From positions 62,001-126,000 of the forward strand of contig CANMWN010000002.1 of the NCBI GenBank assembly GCA_947501625.1: a stretch of DNA of 64,000 bases, read 5' to 3'. This stretch comes from an uncultured Flavobacteriaceae bacterium (GTDB lineage Bacteria; Bacteroidota; Bacteroidia; Flavobacteriales; Flavobacteriaceae). The position numbers and the translations under genes are program-made. This document shows positions 43,422-51,709 of this stretch, in pieces; positions within the stretch are counted from its first letter, which is position 1; each line of letters begins with the position of its first letter. The notes beneath the pieces are model-generated. The model saw only the letters and a program-made list of their open reading frames with translations. It did not search any database and had not been told where the DNA came from.

Positions 43422-43817
43422 ATGAAAGTAACTATAGTTAGTATTCCTGTAAGAGACCAAGAAAAAGAATTTCAATTTTATACCGAAAAATTGGGCTTTA
43501 TAAAAAAGAAAGATATCCCATTGGAAGGCGGAAATCGTTGGTTGACCTTAGTTTCGGCTGATTGGCAAGACGGTCCAGAAATTTTGTTAGAGCCTGCACC
43601 CAATCATTTTGAGCCATGCAAAGTTTATCAAGATGCTTTGATGGAAGCAGGTTTCCCTTATACACAATTTGATGTTGATGATGTTGATGCTGAATATGAT
43701 AGATTGACAAAGTTGGATGTTGAATTTAGTGTAAAACCAACTAAAATGGGAACTGTAAAATTTGCAGTATTCAATGATACTTGTGGAAATAATATTCAAA
43801 TTGTAGAAATGCTTTAA
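43422..43817 (+). CDS. VOC-superfamily (glyoxalase-like) protein
   Basis: A 131-aa vicinal-oxygen-chelate protein: paired beta-alpha-beta-beta-beta modules with VTIVSIPVRDQEKEFQFYTE, WLTLVSADWQDGPEILLEP and VKFAVFNDTCGNNIQIVEML. The last Glu-containing strand carries the usual metal-ligand position. The substrate is unknown. It lies between the AraC-type regulator and a VOC-like lipoprotein, so a small regulated unit is likely. Confidence 0.92.
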   Translation: MKVTIVSIPVRDQEKEFQFYTEKLGFIKKKDIPLEGGNRWLTLVSADWQDGPEILLEPAPNHFEPCKVYQDALMEAGFPYTQFDVDDVDAEYDRLTKLDVEFSVKPTKMGTVKFAVFNDTCGNNIQIVEML

Positions 43818-43833
43818 ATAAATACCTAGAGAT

Positions 43834-44370
43834 ATGAAAAGACTTATAGTATTAATACTAGTTTTATCAATAATTAGTTGTACAAATAATAGAAATAATA
43901 ATGAAGAATTAAACGCTTTAAAATCCGAACTCGATAGTTTAAAAAAAATGAATACTAAATCAACTAATGATATGAATGAGCAAATAGCAACATTTTTGAC
44001 ATTTCAGGATAATAATGCCGAAAATGCGATGAATTTCTATGTAGAATTGTTTGATAATTCTAAAATAATTGAAGTTCAGCGTTGGACAGTAGGCGGACCT
44101 GTTGAAGAAGGAAAAATAATGGTAGCAAAGTTTAATTTAAATGGAAGTTTATTTATGTGTAGTGACAGTCCACCAATTCATGAATGGAATTTTACTCCAG
44201 CAGTTTCTAACTTTATTAATTGTAAGGACGAAAAAGAATTAGAAACTCTTTTTTCTAAATTGTCTGATAATGGGAAAGTTATGATGCCATTAGATAATTA
44301 TGGATTCAGTCAAAAATTTGGATTTGTTGAAGATCAATTTGGAGTTTCTTGGCAACTAAATTTGCCATAA
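43834..44370 (+). CDS. Lipoprotein with PhnB-like VOC domain
   Basis: The signal peptide ends in a lipobox (LSIISCTN, Cys near residue 16), followed by a coiled-coil linker (LNALKSELDSLKKM). A PhnB/3-demethylubiquinone-like VOC domain covers about residues 50-178: FLTFQDNNAENAMNFYVELF, FNLNGSLFMCSDSP and FGFVEDQFGVSWQL. PhnB-type domains are normally cytosolic, so a lipid-anchored envelope version is unusual. It starts 16 bp after the VOC gene. Confidence 0.87.
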   Translation: MKRLIVLILVLSIISCTNNRNNNEELNALKSELDSLKKMNTKSTNDMNEQIATFLTFQDNNAENAMNFYVELFDNSKIIEVQRWTVGGPVEEGKIMVAKFNLNGSLFMCSDSPPIHEWNFTPAVSNFINCKDEKELETLFSKLSDNGKVMMPLDNYGFSQKFGFVEDQFGVSWQLNLP

Positions 44371-44456
44371 TAAACGAATCTTTTTGCTTTTTGATTAATG
44401 TTTATGCAACATGATGTATTTTATTCGTTATATATTAAAATCAACTAAAAATAAAA

Positions 44457-45350
44457 ATGAAAAAAATCTTAATACTGCTGCTAGTTATAACTTCTATTTC
44501 TTGTAAAAAAAAGAATGAAAATGAGGCTATAAAAGAAATAATTACTGATAACAAAGAACTTATTGAAATCTATAATAATGATCAGGCTGATCGAAAGGCA
44601 CTGAATATTGATTGGAGTTTAGTTTCTAAAAGAGATAGAGAAAGAGAAGAACGCATTTATGAATTATTAGATTCTAATAAAGTAAGAACTTCTAAAGATT
44701 ATTATAATGCTGCAATGATTTTTCAACATGGTCTAGATTCAACTGCCTATGGAATGGCTGTAAAAATGATTAAAAAGGCAATAGATTTAGACTCTACGAC
44801 CAATAAATGGTTGTATGCTGCGGCTGTTGATAGGTATTTGTTGAGTAAAGATGAACCTCAAATTTACGGAACTCAATACCAGCGTCCAAGTATGGATGAA
44901 CCGTGGAGATTAGGTGAAATTGATACTACTAAAATTTCAGATGCCGAACGAATTGAATATGGAGTAGAAACTTTAGTTCAACAGAGAGAAAGAGTTAAAC
45001 GAATGAATAAAAGAAAACTTTATGAATTAATTAATGAAGGTAAAACTATTGATGAAATAGTTGAGCTTGTAAAGTCAGAAGATTTGAATGGTTCAAAATT
45101 TGATCTTTCTGAAAGCGCGATTAATAGTTTTGGTTATGCAGTAATGTCAGAAGGAAAAGATAATGATGCGTTAAAGATATTTAAACTAAACACAGAGTTA
45201 TATCCAGAAGGATTCAATACATTTGATAGTTATGGTGAATGTTTATTAAAATTGGGTAAAAAGGAAGAAGGAATTAAGGCTTATAAAAAGTCATTGGAAT
45301 TAAACCCCAAAAATAAAAATGCTGAAACTATAATTAATGAGAATAAATAA
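44457..45350 (+). CDS. Lipoprotein with DUF6624-like and TPR segments
   Basis: The lipobox is in VITSISCKK (Cys near residue 16). Residues about 75-150 resemble DUF6624: DYYNAAMIFQHG, then AAAVDRYLLSKDEPQIYGTQ. The last 75 residues form two TPR-like helical repeats (SFGYAVMSEGKDNDALKIFK and SYGECLLKLGKKEEGIKAYK) and a NPKNKNAE end. The fusion has no known function to me. Likely an envelope protein with a protein-interaction tail. Confidence 0.8.
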   Translation: MKKILILLLVITSISCKKKNENEAIKEIITDNKELIEIYNNDQADRKALNIDWSLVSKRDREREERIYELLDSNKVRTSKDYYNAAMIFQHGLDSTAYGMAVKMIKKAIDLDSTTNKWLYAAAVDRYLLSKDEPQIYGTQYQRPSMDEPWRLGEIDTTKISDAERIEYGVETLVQQRERVKRMNKRKLYELINEGKTIDEIVELVKSEDLNGSKFDLSESAINSFGYAVMSEGKDNDALKIFKLNTELYPEGFNTFDSYGECLLKLGKKEEGIKAYKKSLELNPKNKNAETIINENK

Positions 45351-45371
45351 TTTTATTTAATTGATATTATT

Positions 45372-45674
45372 ATGATAGCACGTATTTGGAAAGGGAAAAC
45401 AAAAATTGAAGATATAGACGAGTACACTACGTTTATGAAAACTCGTGCAATTCCAGATTATAATGGAACAGATGGATTTGTTAAATTGTCTTTTTTGAAA
45501 CGTGCTGATAGTGAATATGCCTATTTTGATTTAATCACATATTGGGAGAATTTAGAAGTAATCAAAAACTTTGCAGGAGATGATTTTGAAAAGGCAAAAT
45601 ATTATCCGGAAGATAAAAAGTATCTAATTGAGTTTCCTGACAAAGTAACACATTATGAAGTGTTTGCAGAATAA
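45372..45674 (+). CDS. ABM-type (dimeric alpha-beta barrel) small protein
   Basis: A 100-aa protein of the antibiotic-biosynthesis monooxygenase/dimeric ferredoxin-like fold: MIARIWKGKTKIEDIDEY and YAYFDLITYWENLEVIKNF, then a YPEDKKYLIEFPDKVTHYEV strand pair. Function is not known; the fold is used by oxygenases and by non-enzymes. It ends at a hairpin shared with the convergent secA gene and marks the right end of the accessory stretch. Confidence 0.82.
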   Translation: MIARIWKGKTKIEDIDEYTTFMKTRAIPDYNGTDGFVKLSFLKRADSEYAYFDLITYWENLEVIKNFAGDDFEKAKYYPEDKKYLIEFPDKVTHYEVFAE

Positions 45675-45705
45675 AAAAGACGTTCATTTGAACGCCTTTT
45701 TTATT
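45675..45705. terminator. Terminator between the ABM gene and secA
   Basis: The stem AAAAGaCGTTC/GAACGcCTTTT (one A-C mismatch) with a 4-base loop lies between the two convergent genes, with A- and T-runs on either side. Confidence 0.8.
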
Positions 45706-45725
45706 TTTGTTGATATTTTGAGGTT

Positions 45726-48700
45726 TTAATCTTCAGTTAAAACCCATTCACCTTTTTCTATAAGCGGAATCGCTTGTTTGTATTTTACTTGTTTGTTTTC
45801 ACCACTCATCACATTTTTAATCGTAACTCTATCATTACGACCAATCTTACGCTCAGTTCTTACAAAAGTCTCCACTGGTTTACGCTCTTGTTGTTGATTA
45901 GTGTTTGTTTGTGTTTGATTTTGGAAATCTTCCTTAGTCAATTGTACTTTCTCTCTTTTTGGCTCTCTCGCTGCAGATACTTGATTTGCATTTTGATTAG
46001 GTAATTCACCTTTGAATAAGAATGATAGTACTTCTTTATTTACTTTATTCAGCATAGTGTTGAATAACTCGAAAGACTCAAACTTATAAATCAATAAAGG
46101 ATCTTTTTGTTCCCATCTAGCATTTCTTACCGATTGTTTTAATTCATCCATTTGACGTAAATGATCTTTCCATGTATCATCAATAATGGCTAACGTAACA
46201 TTCTTTTCAAAATCTTGAACTAATACTTTTCCTTTAGATTCATAAGCATCTTTTAGGTTTGTTACAACTTGAATTGTTTTTGAACCATCAGTAAAAGGTA
46301 CCACGATGCGTTCGTATTTATCTCCTTGATTTTCATATACATCCTTGATAACTGGGAATGATGCAGTCGCATTTCGTTCAATTTTATCTTGATAATGTTT
46401 ATAAATCACTTGATATAATTCGTCAATCAATTCTTCTTCACCTTTTGTTTTAAATTCTTCTTCACTAAATGGTGATGAAGTAGAAGAGAAGCGAATTAAT
46501 TCGAACTCAAAGTTTGTATAGTCATTATTTGGCTTGTTTTCATTTACCAAGTTTACACACGTATCATAAATCATATTTACAATATCTACTTGTAAGCGTT
46601 CTCCATATAATGCGTGACGACGACGTTTATACACAACTTCACGTTGAGAATTCATAACATCATCGTACTCCAATAAATTCTTACGAATACCAAAGTTGTT
46701 TTCTTCCACTTTTTTCTGTGCTCGCTCAATAGATTTTGATATCATTGAATGCTGAATCACTTCTCCTTCACCAAGTCCCATTCTATCCATCATCTTGGCA
46801 ACACGTTCACTATTAAATAAACGCATTAGATTATCTTCAAGTGACACATAGAATTGAGAAGAACCTACATCTCCTTGTCTTCCAGCACGTCCACGTAACT
46901 GTCTATCTACACGTCTAGAGTCATGACGCTCTGTGCCAATAATTGCCAAACCTCCTGCAGCTAATACTTCATCTGATAATTTAATATCAGTTCCACGACC
47001 AGCCATATTTGTTGCAATAGTTACAGTTCCAGGATCTCCAGCTTCAGCAACAATATTTGCTTCTTTTTTATGAAGTTTTGCATTTAATACGTTGTGTTTA
47101 ATCTTACGCATTGAAAGCATTCTTCCTAATAATTCAGAAATTTCTACTGACGTAGTACCAACCAACACTGGTCTTCCTTGATCTACAAGTACATTTATTT
47201 CTTCAATTACTGCATTGTATTTTTCACGAGCAGTTTTATAAACTTTATCTTGCCTATCGTCTCTTGCCAATGGTTTATTAGTAGGAATTTCTATAACATC
47301 TAATTTATAGATTTCCCAAAATTCTCCAGCTTCAGTAATCGCTGTACCAGTCATTCCTGATAATTTGCGATACATTCTAAAATAATTTTGAAGTGTTACA
47401 GTTGCAAAGGTTTGTGTAGCAGCTTCAATTTTTACATTTTCTTTTGCTTCCAATGCTTGATGTAATCCGTCTGAATAACGGCGACCATCCATGATACGAC
47501 CAGTTTGCTCATCAACAATCAAAATCTTATCTTCCATTACTACATATTCTACATCTTTTTCGAAAAGAGTATAGGCTTTTAGTAATTGATTCATCGTATG
47601 AATACGCTCACTTTTTACACCAAAATCTCTATATAGAACTTCTTTTTGTTTAGTCAATTCTTCTGCAGCCAAATTCTGCGCTTCTAATTTTCCTATTTCA
47701 ACACCAATATCTGGCATTACAAAGAAATTTGAATCGTTGTGATCTTCTGACAAATGAGCAACACCTTTGTCGGTCAATTCTATCGAATTGTTTTTCTCAT
47801 CAATAGTGAAATATAATTCCTCATCAATTTTATGCATCTCACGATTGTTGTCTTGCATATAGAAGTTTTCTGTTTTTTGTAACAGTTGTTTTACTCCTTC
47901 TTGACTTAAAAATTTGATTAATGCTTTGTTTTTTGGTAATCCACGATAAACTCTAAGTAGTTGAAAACCACCTTCTTTTGTGTCTCCACTAGCAATTAAT
48001 TTTTTGGCTTCAGATAATACTCCAACTAAATACTTACGTTGAATATTTACCAGTTTGTCAACACTAGGTTTGAGTTCATTAAATTCATGTCTATCTCCTT
48101 GCGGTACTGCTCCTGAAATAATTAACGGCGTACGAGCATCGTCAATTAATACTGAATCCACCTCATCAATAATTGCATAGTTATGAGGTCTTTGTACCAA
48201 GTCTTTTGGCGAGTGTGCCATATTATCACGCAAATAATCGAAACCAAATTCGTTATTTGTTCCGTAAGTAATATCTGCATTGTAAGCCTTTCTTCTTGCA
48301 TCTGAATTGGGTTGGTGGTAATCAATACAATCAACACTTAAACCATGGAATTCAAATATTGGAGCCATCCAAGCAGCATCACGTTTTGCTAAATAATCAT
48401 TAACTGTTACTACATGAACACCATTTCCTGTTAAGGCATTTAGATAAACTGGTAGTGTAGATACCAAAGTTTTACCTTCTCCAGTCATCATTTCGGCAAT
48501 TTTACCTTGATGTAATACCGAACCACCAATCAATTGTACATCATAGTGAACCATATCCCAAAGGATTTGTTTTCCAGTTGCATCCCAAGAATTATAATAG
48601 ACCGCTTTATCTCCTTCCAACTCTACATTATCTTTCTTGGCTGATAATTCTCTATCGTAAGGAGTTGCAGTAACTGTTATTGTTTCGTTTTCAGTAAATC

Positions 48701-49061
48701 TTTTTGCAGTTTCTTTGACCAATGCAAATGCTTCTGGTAGAATATCATTTAGTACTTTTTCTGATGCTTCGTAGGATTCATCTTTTAGTTTATCAATCTC
48801 AGTATAAATTTCTTCTTTGCGATCAATATTAGCACTTTTTACTTCTTCATTTAATGCGTCAATTTTTTCATTTATTGGTTTTATAGCATCAGCAATTAAA
48901 CTTTTGAACTCAGTAGTTTTTGCGCGTAATTCATTGTTGGAAAGTGATTTTAATTCACTTTCATGTTTTAGTACTTTATCTACAATTGGTTGTAATGTTT
49001 TAAGGTCTTTTTTGGTTTTGTCACCAACAAAAATCTTCAAAACAGAATTTAATATACTCAT
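45726..49061 (-). CDS. secA: Preprotein translocase ATPase SecA
   Basis: SecA (1111 aa) drives protein export through SecYEG. NBD1 has Walker A MMTGEGKT and [12 protein letters not shown], and NBD2 has the [14 protein letters not shown] helicase motif VI. It is longer than E. coli SecA (901 aa) because of an insertion of about 100 residues near [19 protein letters not shown], typical of Bacteroidota, and of the C-terminal region. The end, [20 protein letters not shown], lacks the zinc-binding Cys-His tail used for SecB. Its promoter (minus strand, 49086-49093) reads TAATTTTG. Confidence 0.97.
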   Translation of the reverse strand: MSILNSVLKIFVGDKTKKDLKTLQPIVDKVLKHESELKSLSNNELRAKTTEFKSLIADAIKPINEKIDALNEEVKSANIDRKEEIYTEIDKLKDESYEASEKVLNDILPEAFALVKETAKRFTENETITVTATPYDRELSAKKDNVELEGDKAVYYNSWDATGKQILWDMVHYDVQLIGGSVLHQGKIAEMMTGEGKTLVSTLPVYLNALTGNGVHVVTVNDYLAKRDAAWMAPIFEFHGLSVDCIDYHQPNSDARRKAYNADITYGTNNEFGFDYLRDNMAHSPKDLVQRPHNYAIIDEVDSVLIDDARTPLIISGAVPQGDRHEFNELKPSVDKLVNIQRKYLVGVLSEAKKLIASGDTKEGGFQLLRVYRGLPKNKALIKFLSQEGVKQLLQKTENFYMQDNNREMHKIDEELYFTIDEKNNSIELTDKGVAHLSEDHNDSNFFVMPDIGVEIGKLEAQNLAAEELTKQKEVLYRDFGVKSERIHTMNQLLKAYTLFEKDVEYVVMEDKILIVDEQTGRIMDGRRYSDGLHQALEAKENVKIEAATQTFATVTLQNYFRMYRKLSGMTGTAITEAGEFWEIYKLDVIEIPTNKPLARDDRQDKVYKTAREKYNAVIEEINVLVDQGRPVLVGTTSVEISELLGRMLSMRKIKHNVLNAKLHKKEANIVAEAGDPGTVTIATNMAGRGTDIKLSDEVLAAGGLAIIGTERHDSRRVDRQLRGRAGRQGDVGSSQFYVSLEDNLMRLFNSERVAKMMDRMGLGEGEVIQHSMISKSIERAQKKVEENNFGIRKNLLEYDDVMNSQREVVYKRRRHALYGERLQVDIVNMIYDTCVNLVNENKPNNDYTNFEFELIRFSSTSSPFSEEEFKTKGEEELIDELYQVIYKHYQDKIERNATASFPVIKDVYENQGDKYERIVVPFTDGSKTIQVVTNLKDAYESKGKVLVQDFEKNVTLAIIDDTWKDHLRQMDELKQSVRNARWEQKDPLLIYKFESFELFNTMLNKVNKEVLSFLFKGELPNQNANQVSAAREPKREKVQLTKEDFQNQTQTNTNQQQERKPVETFVRTERKIGRNDRVTIKNVMSGENKQVKYKQAIPLIEKGEWVLTED

Positions 49062-49085
49062 AATTTATATCGTAAATTTATTGCT

Positions 49086-49093
49086 CAAAATTA
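49086..49093 (-). promoter_or_regulatory. -7 element of secA
   Basis: The minus strand reads TAATTTTG, matching TAnnTTTG, 24 bases before the ATG at 49061. The terminator of the upstream DUF2795 gene ends just before it. Confidence 0.45.
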
Positions 49094-49097
49094 AGCA

Positions 49098-49122
49098 AAA
49101 AAAAAGCCTCAAAAGAGACTTT
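49098..49122 (-). terminator. Terminator of the DUF2795 gene
   Basis: The stem AAAGCCTC/GAGACTTT (one mismatch) with a 4-base loop is followed by a T-run on the minus strand, 25 bp after the stop. Confidence 0.75.
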
Positions 49123-49146
49123 TAGTTGTTATTTTTTTAGATGTTT

Positions 49147-49368
49147 TTAGTATTCTTCTTCATTCCAAAGATAATCTTCTTCGGTAGGATAATCAGGCCA
49201 AATTTCAATGATTGAATCATAAGACTCTCCTTCATCTTCTAGGTCTTGTAAGTTTTCTGCAACTTCTAACGGTGCTCCTGTTCTAATAGCATAGTCAATA
49301 AGCTCGTCTTTTGTTGCTGGCCAAGGCGCATCGGCTAAATATGATGCTAATTCTAATGTCCAATACAT
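49147..49368 (-). CDS. DUF2795 small acidic protein
   Basis: A 73-residue very acidic protein, nearly all one DUF2795 domain: WTLELASYLADAPWPATKDE, then LIDYAIRTGAPLEVAENLQDL. The C-terminus is Asp/Glu/Trp/Tyr-rich. Function is unknown. It has its own TATTTTTG element (minus strand, 49394-49401) and terminator, so it is monocistronic. It is conserved next to secA in several relatives as I recall, which cannot be checked here. Confidence 0.92.
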   Translation of the reverse strand: MYWTLELASYLADAPWPATKDELIDYAIRTGAPLEVAENLQDLEDEGESYDSIIEIWPDYPTEEDYLWNEEEY

Positions 49369-49460
49369 GCTATAATATATTTTTAATTTTTTGCAAAAAT
49401 AATTTTTTTAAGCAGAAAGCCAAGTTATTTCCTATTTATTTTTAATTAATTTTAAAGAAC

Positions 49461-50036
49461 TTACTTTTTTCTTTCAGGAATCCAAGGGATTTCTGCAATT
49501 TTATTGTCATAAGTCAATTTCCGTGCCAACACAAATAGATAGTCAGAAAGTCTGTTTAAATAAACTAAAATGTCATTATTTATATTCTCATTTTCACTTA
49601 GTTGTACTGTAATTCTTTCTGCTCTTCGGCATATGCAGCGTGCAATGTGACAATATGACACTGTAGTATGACCTCCTGGTAATACAAAATGTGTCATTGC
49701 AGGTAAATGTTCATTCATTGCATCTATTTCCTTTTCTAGAAATTTAATTGAATCAGTATTTATTTTTGGAATATCTAAACGTTCTTTACCGCTTTTTAAT
49801 ACCTCTTTATTTTCTGGTGTTGCTAGCATTGAACCAATTGTGAAAAGTTCGTTTTGAATTTTTAAAAGAACTTGACTTGAATTTGTATCTAAACTTTGTG
49901 AGTTTACTAAACCAATATAAGAGTTCAATTCATCTACAGTACCATAAGCCTCAATTCTCAAGTGATATTTAGGTACTCTTGTGCCTCCATATAATGAGGT
50001 AGTACCTTTGTCTCCAGTTTTTGTATAAATTTTCAT
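49461..50036 (-). CDS. Cob(I)alamin adenosyltransferase, PduO type
   Basis: PduO-type enzymes transfer the adenosyl group of ATP to cob(I)alamin, making coenzyme B12. The N-terminal KIYTKTGDKGTTSLYGG, EAYGTVDELNSYIGL and CHIARCICRRAERI, with YLNRLSDYLFVLAR, are diagnostic and at 191 aa the length is standard. It supports B12-dependent metabolism in this organism and fits the metal-chelate/B12-type importer seen at 21 kb (inference). It follows the methyltransferase gene by 17 bp. Confidence 0.95.
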   Translation of the reverse strand: MKIYTKTGDKGTTSLYGGTRVPKYHLRIEAYGTVDELNSYIGLVNSQSLDTNSSQVLLKIQNELFTIGSMLATPENKEVLKSGKERLDIPKINTDSIKFLEKEIDAMNEHLPAMTHFVLPGGHTTVSYCHIARCICRRAERITVQLSENENINNDILVYLNRLSDYLFVLARKLTYDNKIAEIPWIPERKK

Positions 50037-50053
50037 GTAGTAAAATTAAGATT

Positions 50054-50830
50054 TTAAACGCGAATAGTAAAGTGTTCTTTGACTTGTTCTTTTCTAAAAA
50101 AAATGATTCCCCAAAAGAAGATGTCTATGCTCACAGTTACTTTTGGATGTTCTTTAATAATCTCCCATGTTTCTTTCATTTCTTTGGACCAATGTATATC
50201 ATCAAAAATGAAAATTGTTTCATTATTGATGCCATTTAAGCATTGATTGAAATAATCTAAAGTTGCTTTTTTTTGATGGTTACCATCAAAATAAATCAAA
50301 TCAAAATTATTGTTTTCAAGAGAATTTTGCAATGTAGTTTTAAAATCTCCAATTTCAATTTTTACATTTTTTGCTTTTGAATTTTTAAGTTCAGTTTGAG
50401 CAATTTTAGCAGTTTCTTTACAGCCTTCCAATGATTTAATTGTAGCATTTTCATTCCCAAGATGCATATTATAAGTGCCAATTCCTAATGAAGTCCCAAT
50501 TTCAAGAATTTTATTTGGTTTTAAATACTCAACCAATCTAATCATTAATGCTGCTTTTTTTCTAGGCATTCCAGCAACTTTAGCAATTTTTGATACTTTT
50601 CTTTCGTTAGATTTGAATACTTGAGAGCCTTTACCAAAATCTGTAACAGAAATAATGTTATTATTATTTTTAAGACTATTATAATATTTTCTACTAAGAT
50701 TAGTTTTTTGAGTGTTAGTTTTAGTATAAAAACATTTGGTAATCAAATTGTAAACAAATGGAGAATGTACTCCATGTTGATTGGTAGATTTTAATAAAAA
50801 TTTAATATAAGATAAAATTTGAAAAATCAT
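50054..50830 (-). CDS. Class I methyltransferase, O-methyltransferase-like
   Basis: A 258-aa protein with an N-terminal HGVHSPFVYNLITKCFY motif and the SAM motif KILEIGTSLGIGTYNMH near residue 110. Asp in LIYFDGNHQK marks the metal-binding loop of the COMT-like caffeoyl-CoA O-methyltransferase group. The substrate is unknown. It is upstream of the cobalamin adenosyltransferase gene (17 bp) and divergent from the exopolysaccharide export genes. Confidence 0.88.
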   Translation of the reverse strand: MIFQILSYIKFLLKSTNQHGVHSPFVYNLITKCFYTKTNTQKTNLSRKYYNSLKNNNNIISVTDFGKGSQVFKSNERKVSKIAKVAGMPRKKAALMIRLVEYLKPNKILEIGTSLGIGTYNMHLGNENATIKSLEGCKETAKIAQTELKNSKAKNVKIEIGDFKTTLQNSLENNNFDLIYFDGNHQKKATLDYFNQCLNGINNETIFIFDDIHWSKEMKETWEIIKEHPKVTVSIDIFFWGIIFFRKEQVKEHFTIRV

Positions 50831-50887
50831 TGTATATATTGTTAAGCGAAAATAAAAGAAAAATTATTTTAATAGGCTATTAAAAAT

Positions 50888-50895
50888 TATATTTG
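50888..50895 (+). promoter_or_regulatory. -7 element of the exopolysaccharide export operon
   Basis: TATATTTG matches TAnnTTTG, 32 bases before the ATG at 50928. Confidence 0.45.
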
Positions 50896-50927
50896 CCATT
50901 ATACCTAAATTGTTTAAAAAAGTAATA

Positions 50928-51704
50928 ATGAATAGATTTTTATTGTATCTTTTATTGGTAGGATGTTTTTCATCTTGTCTATCAACCAAAAAAACACAAT
51001 ACTTTCAAGGTGAACTTTCTGCTGAAAAAGTGATGAAAGAGTTGGATAATTCTCCATATAAACTTCAAGTAAATGATGTGCTTTCTATAACTATAAAGGC
51101 TGAGGATCCTAAATTGGTAGCATTATTTGGAGCCGCAGAAAATACAGGAGGTATTGTTAATAATAGCGCTTTATATTTTAATGGATATACTGTAGATCGC
51201 CATGGAAATATTAGAATACCATATATAGGAGAAGTAAATGTTTTGGGCTATACTGAAAAAGAAGTTAGAGAAAAAATAGAAACTGAATTAAAGAATTTTA
51301 TTAAAAATCCAGAGTCAATATTTGTAACAGTAAAACTTGCTGGTATTAGGTTTGTGGTTGCTGGTGAAGTTGGGAGACCTGGAAGTGTAAGTTTATTACA
51401 AAATCAAGTTTCTATTATTGAAGCCGTTACCAATGCTGGAGATATTTCAACATTTGGAGATAAACAAAACGTAACAATAATTAGAAAGACAATTGATGGT
51501 GTTAAGAAGTTTACAGTTGATATGACTCAAATAGATGTTTTTAATTCGGAGCATTTTTATATTCAACCAAACGATGTAGTTTTTGTTCCTTCGCTTCCGC
51601 AAAAAAGTTGGGGTACAGGTTCGACTGGTTTTCAAGCGTTTAGTACTATTGCTAGTATAGTTACAGCAATTGCAACTACAATATTATTGGCTAGAAATTT
51701 ATAA
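50928..51704 (+). CDS. Wza-family polysaccharide export lipoprotein
   Basis: An outer-membrane polysaccharide channel of the Wza family. The signal peptide ends in LVGCFSSC, with the lipidated Cys near residue 18. A Poly_export domain (about 45-125; YKLQVNDVLSITIKAEDPKL) and SLBB repeats (HGNIRIPYIGEVNVLGY and VAGEVGRPGSVSLL) follow, with a C-terminal helix. I start at the ATG at 50928, which gives a normal signal peptide; a TTG six codons earlier is possible. The Wzc gene starts 5 bp later. Confidence 0.93.
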   Translation: MNRFLLYLLLVGCFSSCLSTKKTQYFQGELSAEKVMKELDNSPYKLQVNDVLSITIKAEDPKLVALFGAAENTGGIVNNSALYFNGYTVDRHGNIRIPYIGEVNVLGYTEKEVREKIETELKNFIKNPESIFVTVKLAGIRFVVAGEVGRPGSVSLLQNQVSIIEAVTNAGDISTFGDKQNVTIIRKTIDGVKKFTVDMTQIDVFNSEHFYIQPNDVVFVPSLPQKSWGTGSTGFQAFSTIASIVTAIATTILLARNL

Positions 51705-51709
51705 GTTTT

